From NCBI GenBank assembly GCA_019694975.1, contig JAIBAY010000012.1, forward strand, positions 25,441 through 89,440: a stretch of DNA of 64,000 nt. The letters run 5' to 3'. A program made the position numbers and the translations under genes. Shown one piece after another: positions 27,430 to 35,691 of the stretch (position 1 is its first letter; each line of letters begins with the position of its first letter). The DNA comes from Chitinophagales bacterium. GTDB taxonomy: Bacteria; Bacteroidota; Bacteroidia; Chitinophagales; UBA10324. The notes below the pieces were generated by a model. It was not told the origin of the DNA, did no database searches, and worked only from the letters and a program-made list of their open reading frames with translations.

Positions 27430-28809
27430 ATGATTACTGTAATTATACCCACACTTAACGAAGAAGAAAACATTGCCAGTGTTGTGACCTTTGCAAAAGG
27501 GCAACCGCATGTAACAGAGGTAATTGTGGTGGACGACAAATCGCTTGATAAGACAGTTTCCATTGCACAGGAAAACGGAGCAAAGGTTATCACCAGTACC
27601 AAATTAGGCAAAGGTGCATCTATGAAAGATGGAATTTTGTGTGCAACAAATGACATCATTGCTTTTCTTGATGGCGATATTGATCCCTATCCGCACTACA
27701 CCATTAAATTATTGACTGACCCCATCTTGCAAGGTGAAGTTGATTTTGTAAAATCCTCATTCAATCGCAATGCTGGTAGGGTAACAGAACTTGTGGCAAA
27801 ACCACTTCTCAGCATTTTCTTCCCTGACTTACTTCGGTTTAGTCAACCTTTAAGCGGAATGATTGCAGGAAAAAAATCACACTTTCTGCAATTAGATTTC
27901 AGAGACGATTACGGTGTGGACATAGGCATACTGATAGACATGCACCTTATGAATGCACGAATGAGAGAAATAGAAATCGGGTATCTTGAAAACAAAAGCA
28001 AACCTTGGCAAGCTCTTGGTAAAATGAGTAAAGAAGTAGCACAGACGATTATTCTTAAAGCTGCTTCCTCAAAAAATCCCCATTACAATTTTGAAGAACT
28101 TGGAGTGTTGAATGAAATCCGTTCGCAAATGGATTTTGCTTTGGACAGCCAACTAAACACACTTGACAAGTTAATTGTGTTTGACATGGACAATACACTT
28201 TTGAAAGGAAGATTTATAGATACTTGTGCCGATACATTCAGTTTCAAAAATGAATTGATGAACATTCGTTCATCCGAAACGGATGTAATCATTCTTACTA
28301 AGCGAATAGCTACTTTGCTAAAAGGCAAAACGATAAGTGAACTCATCGGAATAGCTGACTGTATTCCGGTTATTAAAGGCACAAAAGAAATTATTGCAGA
28401 ACTAAAGAAGCGAGGTTACATCGTCGGAATAATTTCTGACAGTTATGATTGCATCACCAACCATATCAAAAATAAGTTGGGTATGGATTTTTCCCTATCT
28501 AATGAACTGGAATTCTCAAAAAGCATCAGCACAGGCGAAGTCAAAATTCCATCCTTTTTTTTCAGCCATCCAGAAAGTTTGTGCAAACACACACTGTGCA
28601 AAACAAATGCTATGCTTAATGTCCTAAACAAATACCAAATCAAACGAGAAAACACAATCACAATTGGCGACAGCATGAACGACCTTTGCATGATAAAAGA
28701 GGCAGGACTTGGAATAGCGTTTTGTTCCAAAGACGAATTGGTAAACCATCATGCCGACATTGTAATTCACGAGCCAAGTTTTTCCGAACTATTAACCCTT
28801 GCTAAATAA
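27430..28809 (+). CDS. Glycosyltransferase (GpgS-like, GT81 type) fused to HAD phosphatase
   Basis: 459 aa two-domain enzyme. Residues 1-~225 are a GT-A glycosyltransferase: VIIPTLNEEENI, VVDDKSLDKT, the metal-binding DGD at 81-83, then FVKSSFNR, GRVTELVAKPLLSIFFP, QPLSGMIAG and YGVDIGILIDM. This second block is the signature of glucosyl-3-phosphoglycerate synthases. Residues ~245-459 are a HAD phosphatase of the SerB-like class: D252-M-D254-N-T (nucleophile and acid), S336 in IISDSYD, a lysine-containing segment near 365-395 and GDSMND near 416. Inferred reaction: NDP-sugar plus 3-phosphoglycerate gives a glycosyl-phosphoglycerate, which the HAD domain dephosphorylates to a glycosylglycerate, a compatible solute. 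Three bases before an antiporter gene, so they are one operon. The sugar donor and the acceptor are not proven by sequence. Confidence 0.75.
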   Translation: MITVIIPTLNEEENIASVVTFAKGQPHVTEVIVVDDKSLDKTVSIAQENGAKVITSTKLGKGASMKDGILCATNDIIAFLDGDIDPYPHYTIKLLTDPILQGEVDFVKSSFNRNAGRVTELVAKPLLSIFFPDLLRFSQPLSGMIAGKKSHFLQLDFRDDYGVDIGILIDMHLMNARMREIEIGYLENKSKPWQALGKMSKEVAQTIILKAASSKNPHYNFEELGVLNEIRSQMDFALDSQLNTLDKLIVFDMDNTLLKGRFIDTCADTFSFKNELMNIRSSETDVIILTKRIATLLKGKTISELIGIADCIPVIKGTKEIIAELKKRGYIVGIISDSYDCITNHIKNKLGMDFSLSNELEFSKSISTGEVKIPSFFFSHPESLCKHTLCKTNAMLNVLNKYQIKRENTITIGDSMNDLCMIKEAGLGIAFCSKDELVNHHADIVIHEPSFSELLTLAK

Positions 28810-28812
28810 CGA

Positions 28813-29985
28813 ATGACCACAACCATCATTATCACTATTTGTGTGCTTCTGCTTTTAGCATATGTTTTTGACATTAGTTCGGCGCTTACAAAAATTCCTT
28901 CGGTAATACTTTTGTTGCTGTTAGGTTGGGCTGTAAAACAAACGGTGGATTTGTTCAACATTCATATTCCTGACCTTAATCCACTTTTACCAATACTCGG
29001 AACTATTGGTTTAATCCTAATCGTGTTGGAAGGTTCATTAGAACTTGAACTCAATAAATCCAAACTCTCTGTAATTAAAAAATCATTGCTCAATGCACTC
29101 ATTCCAATGTTTGTTTTGGCATTTATTTTTGCGTTTGCATTTCATTACTTAGGGCATGTTTCCTATAAAATGGCTTTGGTAAATGCAATTCCATTTTGCG
29201 TAATCAGTAGTGCTATTGCTATCCCAAGCGTCAGAAATCTTTCTGCTTTCAACAAAGAGTTTATTATTTACGAAAGCAGTTTGTCGGATATTTTCGGTGT
29301 GCTGTTCTTCAATTTCATTGCTCTAAATCAAATAATAAATGCACAATCCTTTGGAAACTTTGCTTTACAGTTTCTTCTCATAATTGTCATTTCATTCGTA
29401 GCTGTTTTAGGTCTTTCGTTTTTATTAAGCCGCATTAAGCATCACATTACCTTCACACCGATTATTCTAATTGTCATTCTAATTTATGCGGTTTCAAAAG
29501 TGTATCATTTGCCTGGCTTAATCTTCATTCTTATTTTTGGCTTATTCCTTGGCAACCTTGACGAGCTGAAACGGTTTAACTGGATAGAAAAATTACGACC
29601 TGAAAAATTAGATAAAGAAGTAAAGAAGTTCAAGGAGATTACAACAGAAGCTACATTTCTTATTCGGTCATTGTTTTTTCTTCTATTTGGTTTTCTGATG
29701 GAGGCCAAAGAAATTTTAAATCCTGAAACAATTCCTTGGGCAGCAGGAATTGTTCTATCTATTATTTTAGTTAGATGGATTGCACTTAAATTTTCAAAAC
29801 TTCCTTCATCGCCTCTGTTATTTGTTGCACCGAGAGGGTTAATTAGCATACTTCTTTTCTTGGCTATACTTCCCGAGCAAAGTATTTCAATCGCAAATAA
29901 ATCACTCATCATACAAGCAATTATTCTCTCCGTTTTGGTGATGATGCTAGGACTAATGACAACTAAGAAAAATGAAACTAACTAA
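28813..29985 (+). CDS. Cation:proton antiporter (CPA family)
   Basis: 390 aa, almost entirely membrane segments (about 11). Features of the Na+(K+)/H+ exchanger fold: ILIVLEGSLELEL in an early helix, an unwound-helix region AIPFCVISSAIAIPSVRNL, the acidic ESSLSDIFGVLFF motif in place of the ND/DD ion-binding pair, and APRGLISILLFLAI near the end. There is no cytosolic TrkA-N/RCK domain. It starts 3 bases after the glycosyltransferase-phosphatase gene and its last codons overlap the ATG of the broken nhaA gene, so all three were an operon. The grouping with a likely compatible-solute enzyme suggests salt or pH stress tolerance. The ion specificity cannot be read from the sequence. Confidence 0.82.
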   Translation: MTTTIIITICVLLLLAYVFDISSALTKIPSVILLLLLGWAVKQTVDLFNIHIPDLNPLLPILGTIGLILIVLEGSLELELNKSKLSVIKKSLLNALIPMFVLAFIFAFAFHYLGHVSYKMALVNAIPFCVISSAIAIPSVRNLSAFNKEFIIYESSLSDIFGVLFFNFIALNQIINAQSFGNFALQFLLIIVISFVAVLGLSFLLSRIKHHITFTPIILIVILIYAVSKVYHLPGLIFILIFGLFLGNLDELKRFNWIEKLRPEKLDKEVKKFKEITTEATFLIRSLFFLLFGFLMEAKEILNPETIPWAAGIVLSIILVRWIALKFSKLPSSPLLFVAPRGLISILLFLAILPEQSISIANKSLIIQAIILSVLVMMLGLMTTKKNETN

Positions 29986-30176
29986 GCTATTTACCGGATT
30001 TTTTTGAAAGCGAAAAAGCGGGAGGCATTTTGTTGATTGGTTGCACAGCCATTTCACTTTTACGTGCAAACTTTTATCTCAAGGACAACTACATTCAGTT
30101 GTGGGACTTTCAAATTGGCGGACACAGTTCAACATATTGGATAAATGACGGACTAATGAAGGTTTTCTTTTTACTC
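29972..30176 (+). pseudogene. nhaA: Truncated and frameshifted Na+/H+ antiporter nhaA
   Basis: The ATG at 29972 lies inside the last codons of the preceding antiporter gene. It reads MKLTKLFTGFF and then stops at 30005 because of a seven-T run. With six Ts the frame continues ESEKAGGILLIGCTAISLL, RANFYLKDNYIQLWDFQIGG, HSSTYWINDGLMKVFFLL. SGGI-like, LL-AN, Y-W-IG and WINDGLM-FFLL are the NhaA N-terminal signature. At 30177, immediately after FFLL, the MITE-like element begins, and no NhaA sequence follows it. So only ~68 of ~390-430 residues remain. The T-run shift could be decay or a sequencing error; the truncation is real in this sequence. Confidence 0.8.
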
Positions 30177-30444
30177 CGTTGGTCGGGATTTGTAGTCACT
30201 ACTGTTCGAAACATGCTCAAAAGCTTGCCGGGCATACGTTGCAGACAATCTGCTTAAGAGATTTTTATACTGAAAATGCAATGGGTTACAATTGGCACCA
30301 TGCTTTTTCTGAGGGGATAATAGTTGATGACTATTTGAGATAGAATTTTATGTTCACTTTTCCCGATAGAAATATGAATGAAAGTTAAGCCAGTTATGGG
30401 TTCTGGAGGTTTCGAACACCTGTGATTACCAATCCGGACTAACG
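30177..30444 (+). mobile_element. MITE-like element, copy E (268 bp), interrupting nhaA
   Basis: Left end CGTTGGTCGGGATTTGTAGT then CTGTTCGAAACATG; right end GGTTTCGAACACCTGTGATT then CCAATCCGGACTAACGG. The interior matches copies A, C and D with scattered differences. The left end is joined in frame to the nhaA remnant. Confidence 0.78.
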
Positions 30445-30533
30445 GGAGAAACTGTGGAAGTATGGAATGAACATTCACTCATTCGCCGCTCTACATGCTT
30501 GTCTGCAAACGACCGAGTCCGGAAAGCTAACAA

Positions 30534-31121
30534 TCACTGCAGTTTGGTAATAATCACATCCTTGAAAGTCCACATACCATCTGAATTGAAATTTGATTCA
30601 AGGGTGAGCAGGCTCATGTTCATTCCGTTGGTAATGGGAGGTATATAAAAATCGAGACTCTGGAAAACAGGTACCATAGCAATAAAGTGTGCCTGGGTGT
30701 CGCTGCTGCCTATTCTCCACTGCCCAGATTTACCAGGAGAGAAGCCGACACTCACACGGAACTGCACGGTGAAGGAATCCCCGTTTTTTACATTCGTAAG
30801 CCATAATTCCATTTTACCGCTGAAACCAGTACCTCCCCAGGGAAAATCAATAACGGGTTCAGTAGGAAAAAAACTGTTGCAGCCTGCAGCGGTAAGGTAT
30901 CCTTTGCTGGTATCAATTGTTTTTGCTGCAGACAACGTCAGGTAGGGCTGAACAAACTTATACGTTCCTCCTGCCGTGGCAACCAGCTGTTTTAATTGCG
31001 CCGATGTATACTTTTCAGGTAAATCAACATCGGTTTGCAGATCGCGTACTACAGGATTATTAAGTGAAATAAGCTTCATGGCCTTTACACTTCTCAGATG
31101 GGTTGCTGCTGGCTTTTTCAT
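30534..31121 (-). CDS. Hypothetical protein, beta-rich
   Basis: 195 aa, no family recognised. There is no signal peptide (MKKPAATHLRSVKAMKLI). Residues ~15-50 contain a short helical segment (DLPEKYTSAQLKQLVATAGG). The remainder is predicted beta-rich, with a WGGTGFSGKMELWL strand, FTVQFRVSVGFSPGKSGQW and a terminal MWTFKDVIITKLQ. It could be a small beta-sandwich or jelly-roll protein. It stands alone: the plus-strand neighbour at 31324 is divergent and MITE copy E lies downstream. Codon use looks ordinary and the frame is uninterrupted, which supports a real gene. Confidence 0.6.
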   Translation of the reverse strand: MKKPAATHLRSVKAMKLISLNNPVVRDLQTDVDLPEKYTSAQLKQLVATAGGTYKFVQPYLTLSAAKTIDTSKGYLTAAGCNSFFPTEPVIDFPWGGTGFSGKMELWLTNVKNGDSFTVQFRVSVGFSPGKSGQWRIGSSDTQAHFIAMVPVFQSLDFYIPPITNGMNMSLLTLESNFNSDGMWTFKDVIITKLQ

Positions 31122-31323
31122 TGCGAAGAATTTTATTAAAGATATTGAATTTTATAATGTGCGGCTAATTGCAGGCGAGTGGAACAGTGATTGTCATGAT
31201 AACATCTGAAATAAGCGCCAATGCGGGATGAATCAACCGCTCACCAACCCCATTTTTTTGTCGATTCTATCTGCAATACCTTAAAAGTAAATGGCGTTTT
31301 AGGAAAAAGTATCCTTGCAAAGC

Positions 31324-31944
31324 ATGCGACTCACTTTCACTGTTTTGATCACCCTGTTTTTTTTATACTGTAATAATGGAGTACCCAAAGAAGCTGCAAG
31401 TAAGGGTGAACCGCTGAATATTGAATCAGCGAGAATAAAAGCAAAACAGGCGCTGGATTTTTGCAATCGCAAAGAATTCAACAATGATTTTTGTATTTTA
31501 ATTGACATGAGTGTACACTCGGGTCTAAAAAGAATGATGGTATGGGATTTTAAGAAGGACACTGTCTCACTCAGCTTTTTGGTCGCACATGGCTGTTGTG
31601 GCAATCCCTGGAGTAATGATTTTTCAAACGACCATCCCGGATTCAGTAATGTGGAGAATAGTCATTGCTCATCATTGGGTAGATTCAAAATTGGAGAAAG
31701 AAGCTATAGTTCCTGGGGTGTTCACGTTAAATATGCGCTCCATGGCCTTGATTCAACTAATAGTAATGCTTTTAAACGCTTTGTTGTATTTCATTCATGG
31801 GAAGCTGTTCCGGATCAAGAAGTTTATCCAAACGGAACGCCGGAAACGTGGGGTTGTCCCGCAGTTTCCAATAAGAGTTTCGAGATCATTGATCCGTTAT
31901 TAAATGCAAGCTTGAAACCAGTGCTTATGTGGATTTATGATTAG
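31324..31944 (+). CDS. L,D-transpeptidase-like (YkuD_2 type) lipoprotein
   Basis: 206 aa from the ATG at 31324; a TTG nine bases upstream is an alternative. The N-terminus is short and hydrophobic with a cysteine (LITLFFLYCNNG), suggesting a lipoprotein signal. The catalytic region contains FHSWEAVPDQEVYPNG followed by TPETWGCPAVSN. The conserved H and the WGCPA(V/L)S cysteine are the signature of the murein L,D-transpeptidase catalytic-domain family PF13645, together with SSLGRFKIG and YALHGLDSTNSN upstream. Members act on periplasmic peptidoglycan, either cross-linking or hydrolysing; the family is less well studied than YkuD. Size and all motif residues look intact. It is not in an obvious operon. 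Confidence 0.82.
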   Translation: MRLTFTVLITLFFLYCNNGVPKEAASKGEPLNIESARIKAKQALDFCNRKEFNNDFCILIDMSVHSGLKRMMVWDFKKDTVSLSFLVAHGCCGNPWSNDFSNDHPGFSNVENSHCSSLGRFKIGERSYSSWGVHVKYALHGLDSTNSNAFKRFVVFHSWEAVPDQEVYPNGTPETWGCPAVSNKSFEIIDPLLNASLKPVLMWIYD

Positions 31945-32103
31945 GCAAATTATCACTTATACTGCGATAGAAATTTTCTTCCGAAATCTGCTCACTCCAT
32001 TGTAAGCGGGTAAAATATTTTACACCGCCGCCGTGTCGCGCGCATGAGACATGCGGGCAGTGCAGGTGATTCCTCCTGAATAACAGCATCGCTTTGCTGG
32101 TTC

Positions 32104-32240
32104 CGTTGGTCTTAGCAACGCCAGCGGGAGGCGCAGACCAGCAACTGAAGACGCACTTAATCATCAATGTTTGAAATCAAATGCCAATAACCGTGGTCAA
32201 AAAAGCTTTGAACACTATTGCATACTAATCCGGACTATTG
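32104..32240 (+). mobile_element. Degenerate MITE-like remnant G (137 bp)
   Basis: CGTTGGTCTTAGCAACGCCA at the left and GCTTTGAACACTATTGCATA then CTAATCCGGACTATTGGGG at the right resemble the family ends, but TTCGAA is lost and the interior is shortened by half. The rest of the 31945-32290 interval shows no gene. Confidence 0.4.
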
Positions 32241-32290
32241 GGGGAAAATTTTGATCCGGTGTTTTTCCGCATTAACAGGAGATGATCCAC

Positions 32291-33268
32291 TTACAGGTAT
32301 AGCTTGAACCAATCAACTGCCAGCTTACTCGCTTCCTGTAATTTATCCATATAAGGAGAAAAATGATGGCCGTCCAAATAAACAAGGTTTTTAGGTTCCG
32401 GTGCCCTGTTGTATGCGTCCACAATCAACTGTTCAGGTACAACTTCGTCATTCCTTGCAACGATGAACAGCTTCGGTTTACCGCCGATATGCTGAACATA
32501 ATATCCCGGCTCATATTCCAGCTGCATTTCAAGGCTTTTTAGAGTTACCGAGTTTTCGAATGAGGGCGCGTATTCCCTAAAGCTCTGAATAAACTCCCAT
32601 GCATGAGGACTTGGAACTGCGCAGAACTGATCGTCATCCGCGCTTGCTACCGGGATTTTAGCCGGTGTTCCACCCGTTATCCTGGACAACCTGTCTGCCC
32701 GGAATTGCTGATACAGCAAGGCTTTGCTTTCAACTGCCAGTTGTTTTACATAGTATGAACCGCTGATAAAAGGTGTCATGGCTACCAGGCATTTTACCCT
32801 TGGATCAAACGCACTCACCACGAGCACATGGCCACCGGCGTAACTGCCTCCCCAAACACCTATCCGCTCAGGATCAATGGCAGGAAGAGTTTCCACATAT
32901 GTTATTCCATCCCTGTAAGCTTGTACTTGCTGCCACGGATCAGCTTCTCCTCTAACATTACCCGCACTTTCTCCGAAATTCGGATAGTCAAAAAGCAGCA
33001 CCGCAAATCCTGCCCTGGCAAAGTTGGAGGCAAAGAATTGGTAATTGCATTCTTTGGTTCCGGAAAATCCGGGCGCCATTACAATAACCGGCAGCTTTTC
33101 ACCCACAGTACTTTCCGGCTTATAAAGCCATCCTCGAATCAACAACCCATTCGAGAAAAAACTGACATCGGTTCTGCTTATTTCATTTGCATCAGCATTT
33201 TGTCCCATGGCAAAGTCGATGCTTGAGATGCATAAAATGAAAATAATGAGGTAATACATATTTTTCAT
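32291..33268 (-). CDS. Secreted alpha/beta hydrolase
   Basis: 325 aa with a signal peptide (YYLIIFILCISSIDFAMGQ). Alpha/beta-hydrolase order: VIVMAPGFSGTKE (oxyanion-hole strand), LLFDYPNFGES, the nucleophile elbow G-G-S142-Y-A-G-G (IGVWGGSYAGGH), an acid in VARNDEVVPEQL and a histidine in LDGHHFSPY. This resembles dienelactone-hydrolase and X-Pro-dipeptidyl-peptidase-like esterases (DUF/COG1073 type). The exported location and the HHF motif suggest an esterase or peptidase acting in the periplasm. The substrate is not predictable. It stands alone on the minus strand, with no operon partner. Confidence 0.82.
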   Translation of the reverse strand: MKNMYYLIIFILCISSIDFAMGQNADANEISRTDVSFFSNGLLIRGWLYKPESTVGEKLPVIVMAPGFSGTKECNYQFFASNFARAGFAVLLFDYPNFGESAGNVRGEADPWQQVQAYRDGITYVETLPAIDPERIGVWGGSYAGGHVLVVSAFDPRVKCLVAMTPFISGSYYVKQLAVESKALLYQQFRADRLSRITGGTPAKIPVASADDDQFCAVPSPHAWEFIQSFREYAPSFENSVTLKSLEMQLEYEPGYYVQHIGGKPKLFIVARNDEVVPEQLIVDAYNRAPEPKNLVYLDGHHFSPYMDKLQEASKLAVDWFKLYL

Positions 33269-33921
33269 TTTGCTGTAGCTAAAGTACTTGGTGGCAGATG
33301 ACGATTTTGGTTTTTTTTGCCCGCGTGGTCTTCACGCGATGCACCGTTAATATGCACGAAACTCTTTTAGAAACACAAAACTTCATGCTTCCGTGGCACT
33401 GCACCTGAACTAAAACATAGGGGCAATCTCTACAACCCGAAAATACAACAAAGACGCTGATAAGGAAGGAAATTAGGAGACAGAAAGCAGACAAAAAACG
33501 ATTATCTGATAGATGCAGGCAGGTACAGTACAAACCACCCTGATTCTTGTGACGTTGATAGTATTATGAACACTTGCAAGGCACGCTGCCGATTACTTAA
33601 TTCAAAGACAGCATTGTAAAAGTCGGAGTTATGAGCCTGCCATCTGTATGTCATAGGATATCCATGGGAATTGATTGCCGGATGTAAAACTGTTCGTCAC
33701 ACAACGGTACATTCACGGGTTACCGGTCTTTTCCTTACGCAAGAATTTGCATCAAACTGCAAGCGAAACACCTGCAACAACCGAGTCCGGTTCTAACATC
33801 CTTATTAAGCATCAGGCACCCATACATAAGATTTTCCCGAAACCGCCAACAGCCAGTAATATACTTATTAAATGTTATATTTGAAGATCATTACTGACTG
33901 TCAAATGTAAAACCCGGGTTT
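33269..33921. other. Gene-free stretch with a promoter-like box
   Basis: About 650 bases without a supported gene. TATATTTG at 33876-33883 matches the Bacteroidota -7 box TAnnTTTG and lies 38 bases before the ATG at 33922; no clear -33 TTG is seen. A 50-codon minus-strand frame (33502-33654) is open but has no family features and is not called. Confidence 0.45.
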
Positions 33922-34434
33922 ATGAAGAAATCCATTTGCCTCCTTCTCTTATTGGTTGGTATGCTGCCGGCAACGGCACAGGATAAATCATGGCTCAAAG
34001 GCTGGCATGCTGAAGCGGGCCCCATGATCACCGTACCCATCCGGTACATGCATTATTATTCAGTGTTGGGCACTGGAGTTGATCTTGCTGCGAGCCGTAA
34101 CATCACCGGCCGCATCTATGCAGGGGCAAGAATCAATTATGCCTTTTTCTTCGGCAATGGCAGCGTTGACGGAGAAGAGGTGAACTTCAACCTGTTCAAC
34201 GCCATGGCCGATGGCTATTATCTGTTCGATAACAATTTCCTGCTTGGCTTCAGCGGAGGGCTTGGACTTACCTTTAACAGCTACGGCACCGATCTCAATT
34301 TTTCCCGGGTGTTTTCTGCCGGCTATAAACTGGTTACCACAAAGCATGATTATGTCATCACGGCTTTCTTTGATCAGACGAATTACCAGAAAAACATCGG
34401 CGTAAGAGCCTGCATGGTATTGCCCATAAACTGA
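33922..34434 (+). CDS. Small outer-membrane beta-barrel protein
   Basis: 170 aa. Signal peptide (CLLLLLVGMLPATAQ). The mature ~150 residues alternate polar and hydrophobic residues in strands such as WHAEAGPMITVPIRY, GRIYAGARINYAFF, FLLGFSGGLGLTF and YVITAFFDQTNY. This is typical of 8-stranded OmpA/OmpX-like barrels. The C-terminus ends MVLPIN without a strong terminal aromatic. The role is unknown. It lies alone between two gene-free stretches, with a plausible promoter box at 33876. Confidence 0.65.
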   Translation: MKKSICLLLLLVGMLPATAQDKSWLKGWHAEAGPMITVPIRYMHYYSVLGTGVDLAASRNITGRIYAGARINYAFFFGNGSVDGEEVNFNLFNAMADGYYLFDNNFLLGFSGGLGLTFNSYGTDLNFSRVFSAGYKLVTTKHDYVITAFFDQTNYQKNIGVRACMVLPIN

Positions 34435-34501
34435 TTCATTCTTCCAAAATAAAGAACAACGATTTCAGCAATTTATGGCGCTCTTTTTTTTGAGACAGTT
34501 T

Positions 34502-34509
34502 TACATTTG
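34502..34509 (+). promoter_or_regulatory. -7 promoter box before the TIR-domain gene
   Basis: TACATTTG matches TAnnTTTG and lies 97 bases before the start codon at 34607. No TTG is found at the usual -33 distance, so it is a weak candidate. Confidence 0.3.
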
Positions 34510-34606
34510 AAAATGTGCAATAGCCAGGTGAACCAGATGCTGCTGCTTTCTTTCCAAGCACCTTTGCAAAAAACGAGGGAATGGCCATGGAACATATCCA
34601 TTACTA

Positions 34607-35443
34607 ATGTTTAATTCAAATAATGATACCATGTTGAAGATATTTGTAAGTCATGCCTGGGACGATAAGGTAAAGGATCAATTTGGCCAGGTATATTCGG
34701 AACTGGAGCAATATGATCTGTGGATCGACAAATCAAAGTTACGTCCCGGTGAAAATATCAGGGAACAAATCAAAAAAGCAATCAACGATTGTGAAGTTGT
34801 GCTTTTACTATGGTCGGAAAATGCCGCAGCATCGACGGATGTTCAGTTTGAAATTGAAACCGCAATCGCATTGAACAAACATCTGCTGCCATGCACCATC
34901 AATGATTATGCTACCGATCATTCTCCTCATCTTGCCGGAAGACTCTATATTGATTTACGGCAGACAGCAGAAATGCCTGATGCGGCATTGGGCTGGATGA
35001 AAGTCAGGGTTCACCTGGTTGATCTGTATATTGAGAAAATGATGGCGCGTTATAAAAGCAGCAAGGTCTCTGAAAAACTCGAATTACTGGTTCACCTGGA
35101 TAAGCTCCGTGTATTGCAGGAGGAACAGGAAAAACGTCTAAGCCTCCTGGAAGACAGCCTGTTTCGCAAGCAGAAAGGGGCATCCAACCGGAACCAAAAC
35201 AATGCGTACATAAAAAATATGGTGAACAGCATCATTAAAGACTTCAGTTCCGAAAAAGCTACTCCTGAGCAAAAGCAGGTGGTTGACTTCCTGAAGTTTA
35301 CCACTAAATTATTTAATCAGCTGCCGGATGATGATGAGGCTACCGTTACTGCGAGAAATGCTAAAATGCGTGAGAAGATCAGGCAGTTGGATCCACAAGG
35401 CAGCAATGCATTGCTGGGGGAGTTAGCGCCAAAGCTGATGTAA
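34607..35443 (+). CDS. TIR-domain protein with C-terminal helical region
   Basis: 278 aa, cytoplasmic (no signal peptide). An internal ATG at 34631 begins exactly at the domain (MLKIFVSHAWDD) and is an alternative start. Residues ~9-135 are a TIR domain: KIFVSHAWDDK (box 1), LWIDKSKLRPGENIREQI (BB loop), AINDCEVVLLLWSENAA, and DVQFEIETAIAL, where E82 is at the position of the NADase catalytic glutamate. Residues ~150-200 form a coiled coil (KLELLVHLDKLRVLQEEQEK) and the tail is helical. The TIR fold here could hydrolyse or cyclise NAD+, as in bacterial antiphage effectors, or act as a protein-interaction module. No defence partner (Argonaute, STING, ThsA-like or NLR gene) is adjacent, so a defence role is only a possibility. 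Confidence 0.8.
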   Translation: MFNSNNDTMLKIFVSHAWDDKVKDQFGQVYSELEQYDLWIDKSKLRPGENIREQIKKAINDCEVVLLLWSENAAASTDVQFEIETAIALNKHLLPCTINDYATDHSPHLAGRLYIDLRQTAEMPDAALGWMKVRVHLVDLYIEKMMARYKSSKVSEKLELLVHLDKLRVLQEEQEKRLSLLEDSLFRKQKGASNRNQNNAYIKNMVNSIIKDFSSEKATPEQKQVVDFLKFTTKLFNQLPDDDEATVTARNAKMREKIRQLDPQGSNALLGELAPKLM

Positions 35444-35633
35444 GCTGTAATTCCTTATAGAAACTTATTTACAGTTTTGCTGGTCATTATGCAGCTTACA
35501 CATAGCCTGCGAACGACCGGGAGATGGCAAACGTCTGATTGGGCAAGCGATGGCTCAATTTAATATTTCCTGCAAAATGTAATGGTCATATAACAGCATC
35601 GTATCATCTTCGTCCGGTTTGTCTGCTTAATCA

Positions 35634-35661
35634 TTGTCTGACCGGTTTTATTTTAACTTTG
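35634..35661 (+). promoter_or_regulatory. Promoter of the beta-barrel gene at 35692
   Basis: TAACTTTG at 35654-35661 matches the -7 consensus. TTG at 35634-35636 is 17 bases upstream, slightly short for the -33 element. The ATG follows 30 bases later. Confidence 0.45.
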
Positions 35662-35691
35662 TACCATATCTAGAAACCACTTGAATTTGTT

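Noticed and set aside
30445..30533. 3' half of nhaA on the other side of the element
   Set aside because: The codons after the right end do not resemble NhaA in any frame, so the gene is truncated rather than simply interrupted.
33502..33654. 50-codon minus-strand frame starting MTYRWQAHNSDFYNAVFELS
   Set aside because: It looks somewhat protein-like but has no signal, family or neighbour support and is short. A homology search would settle it.
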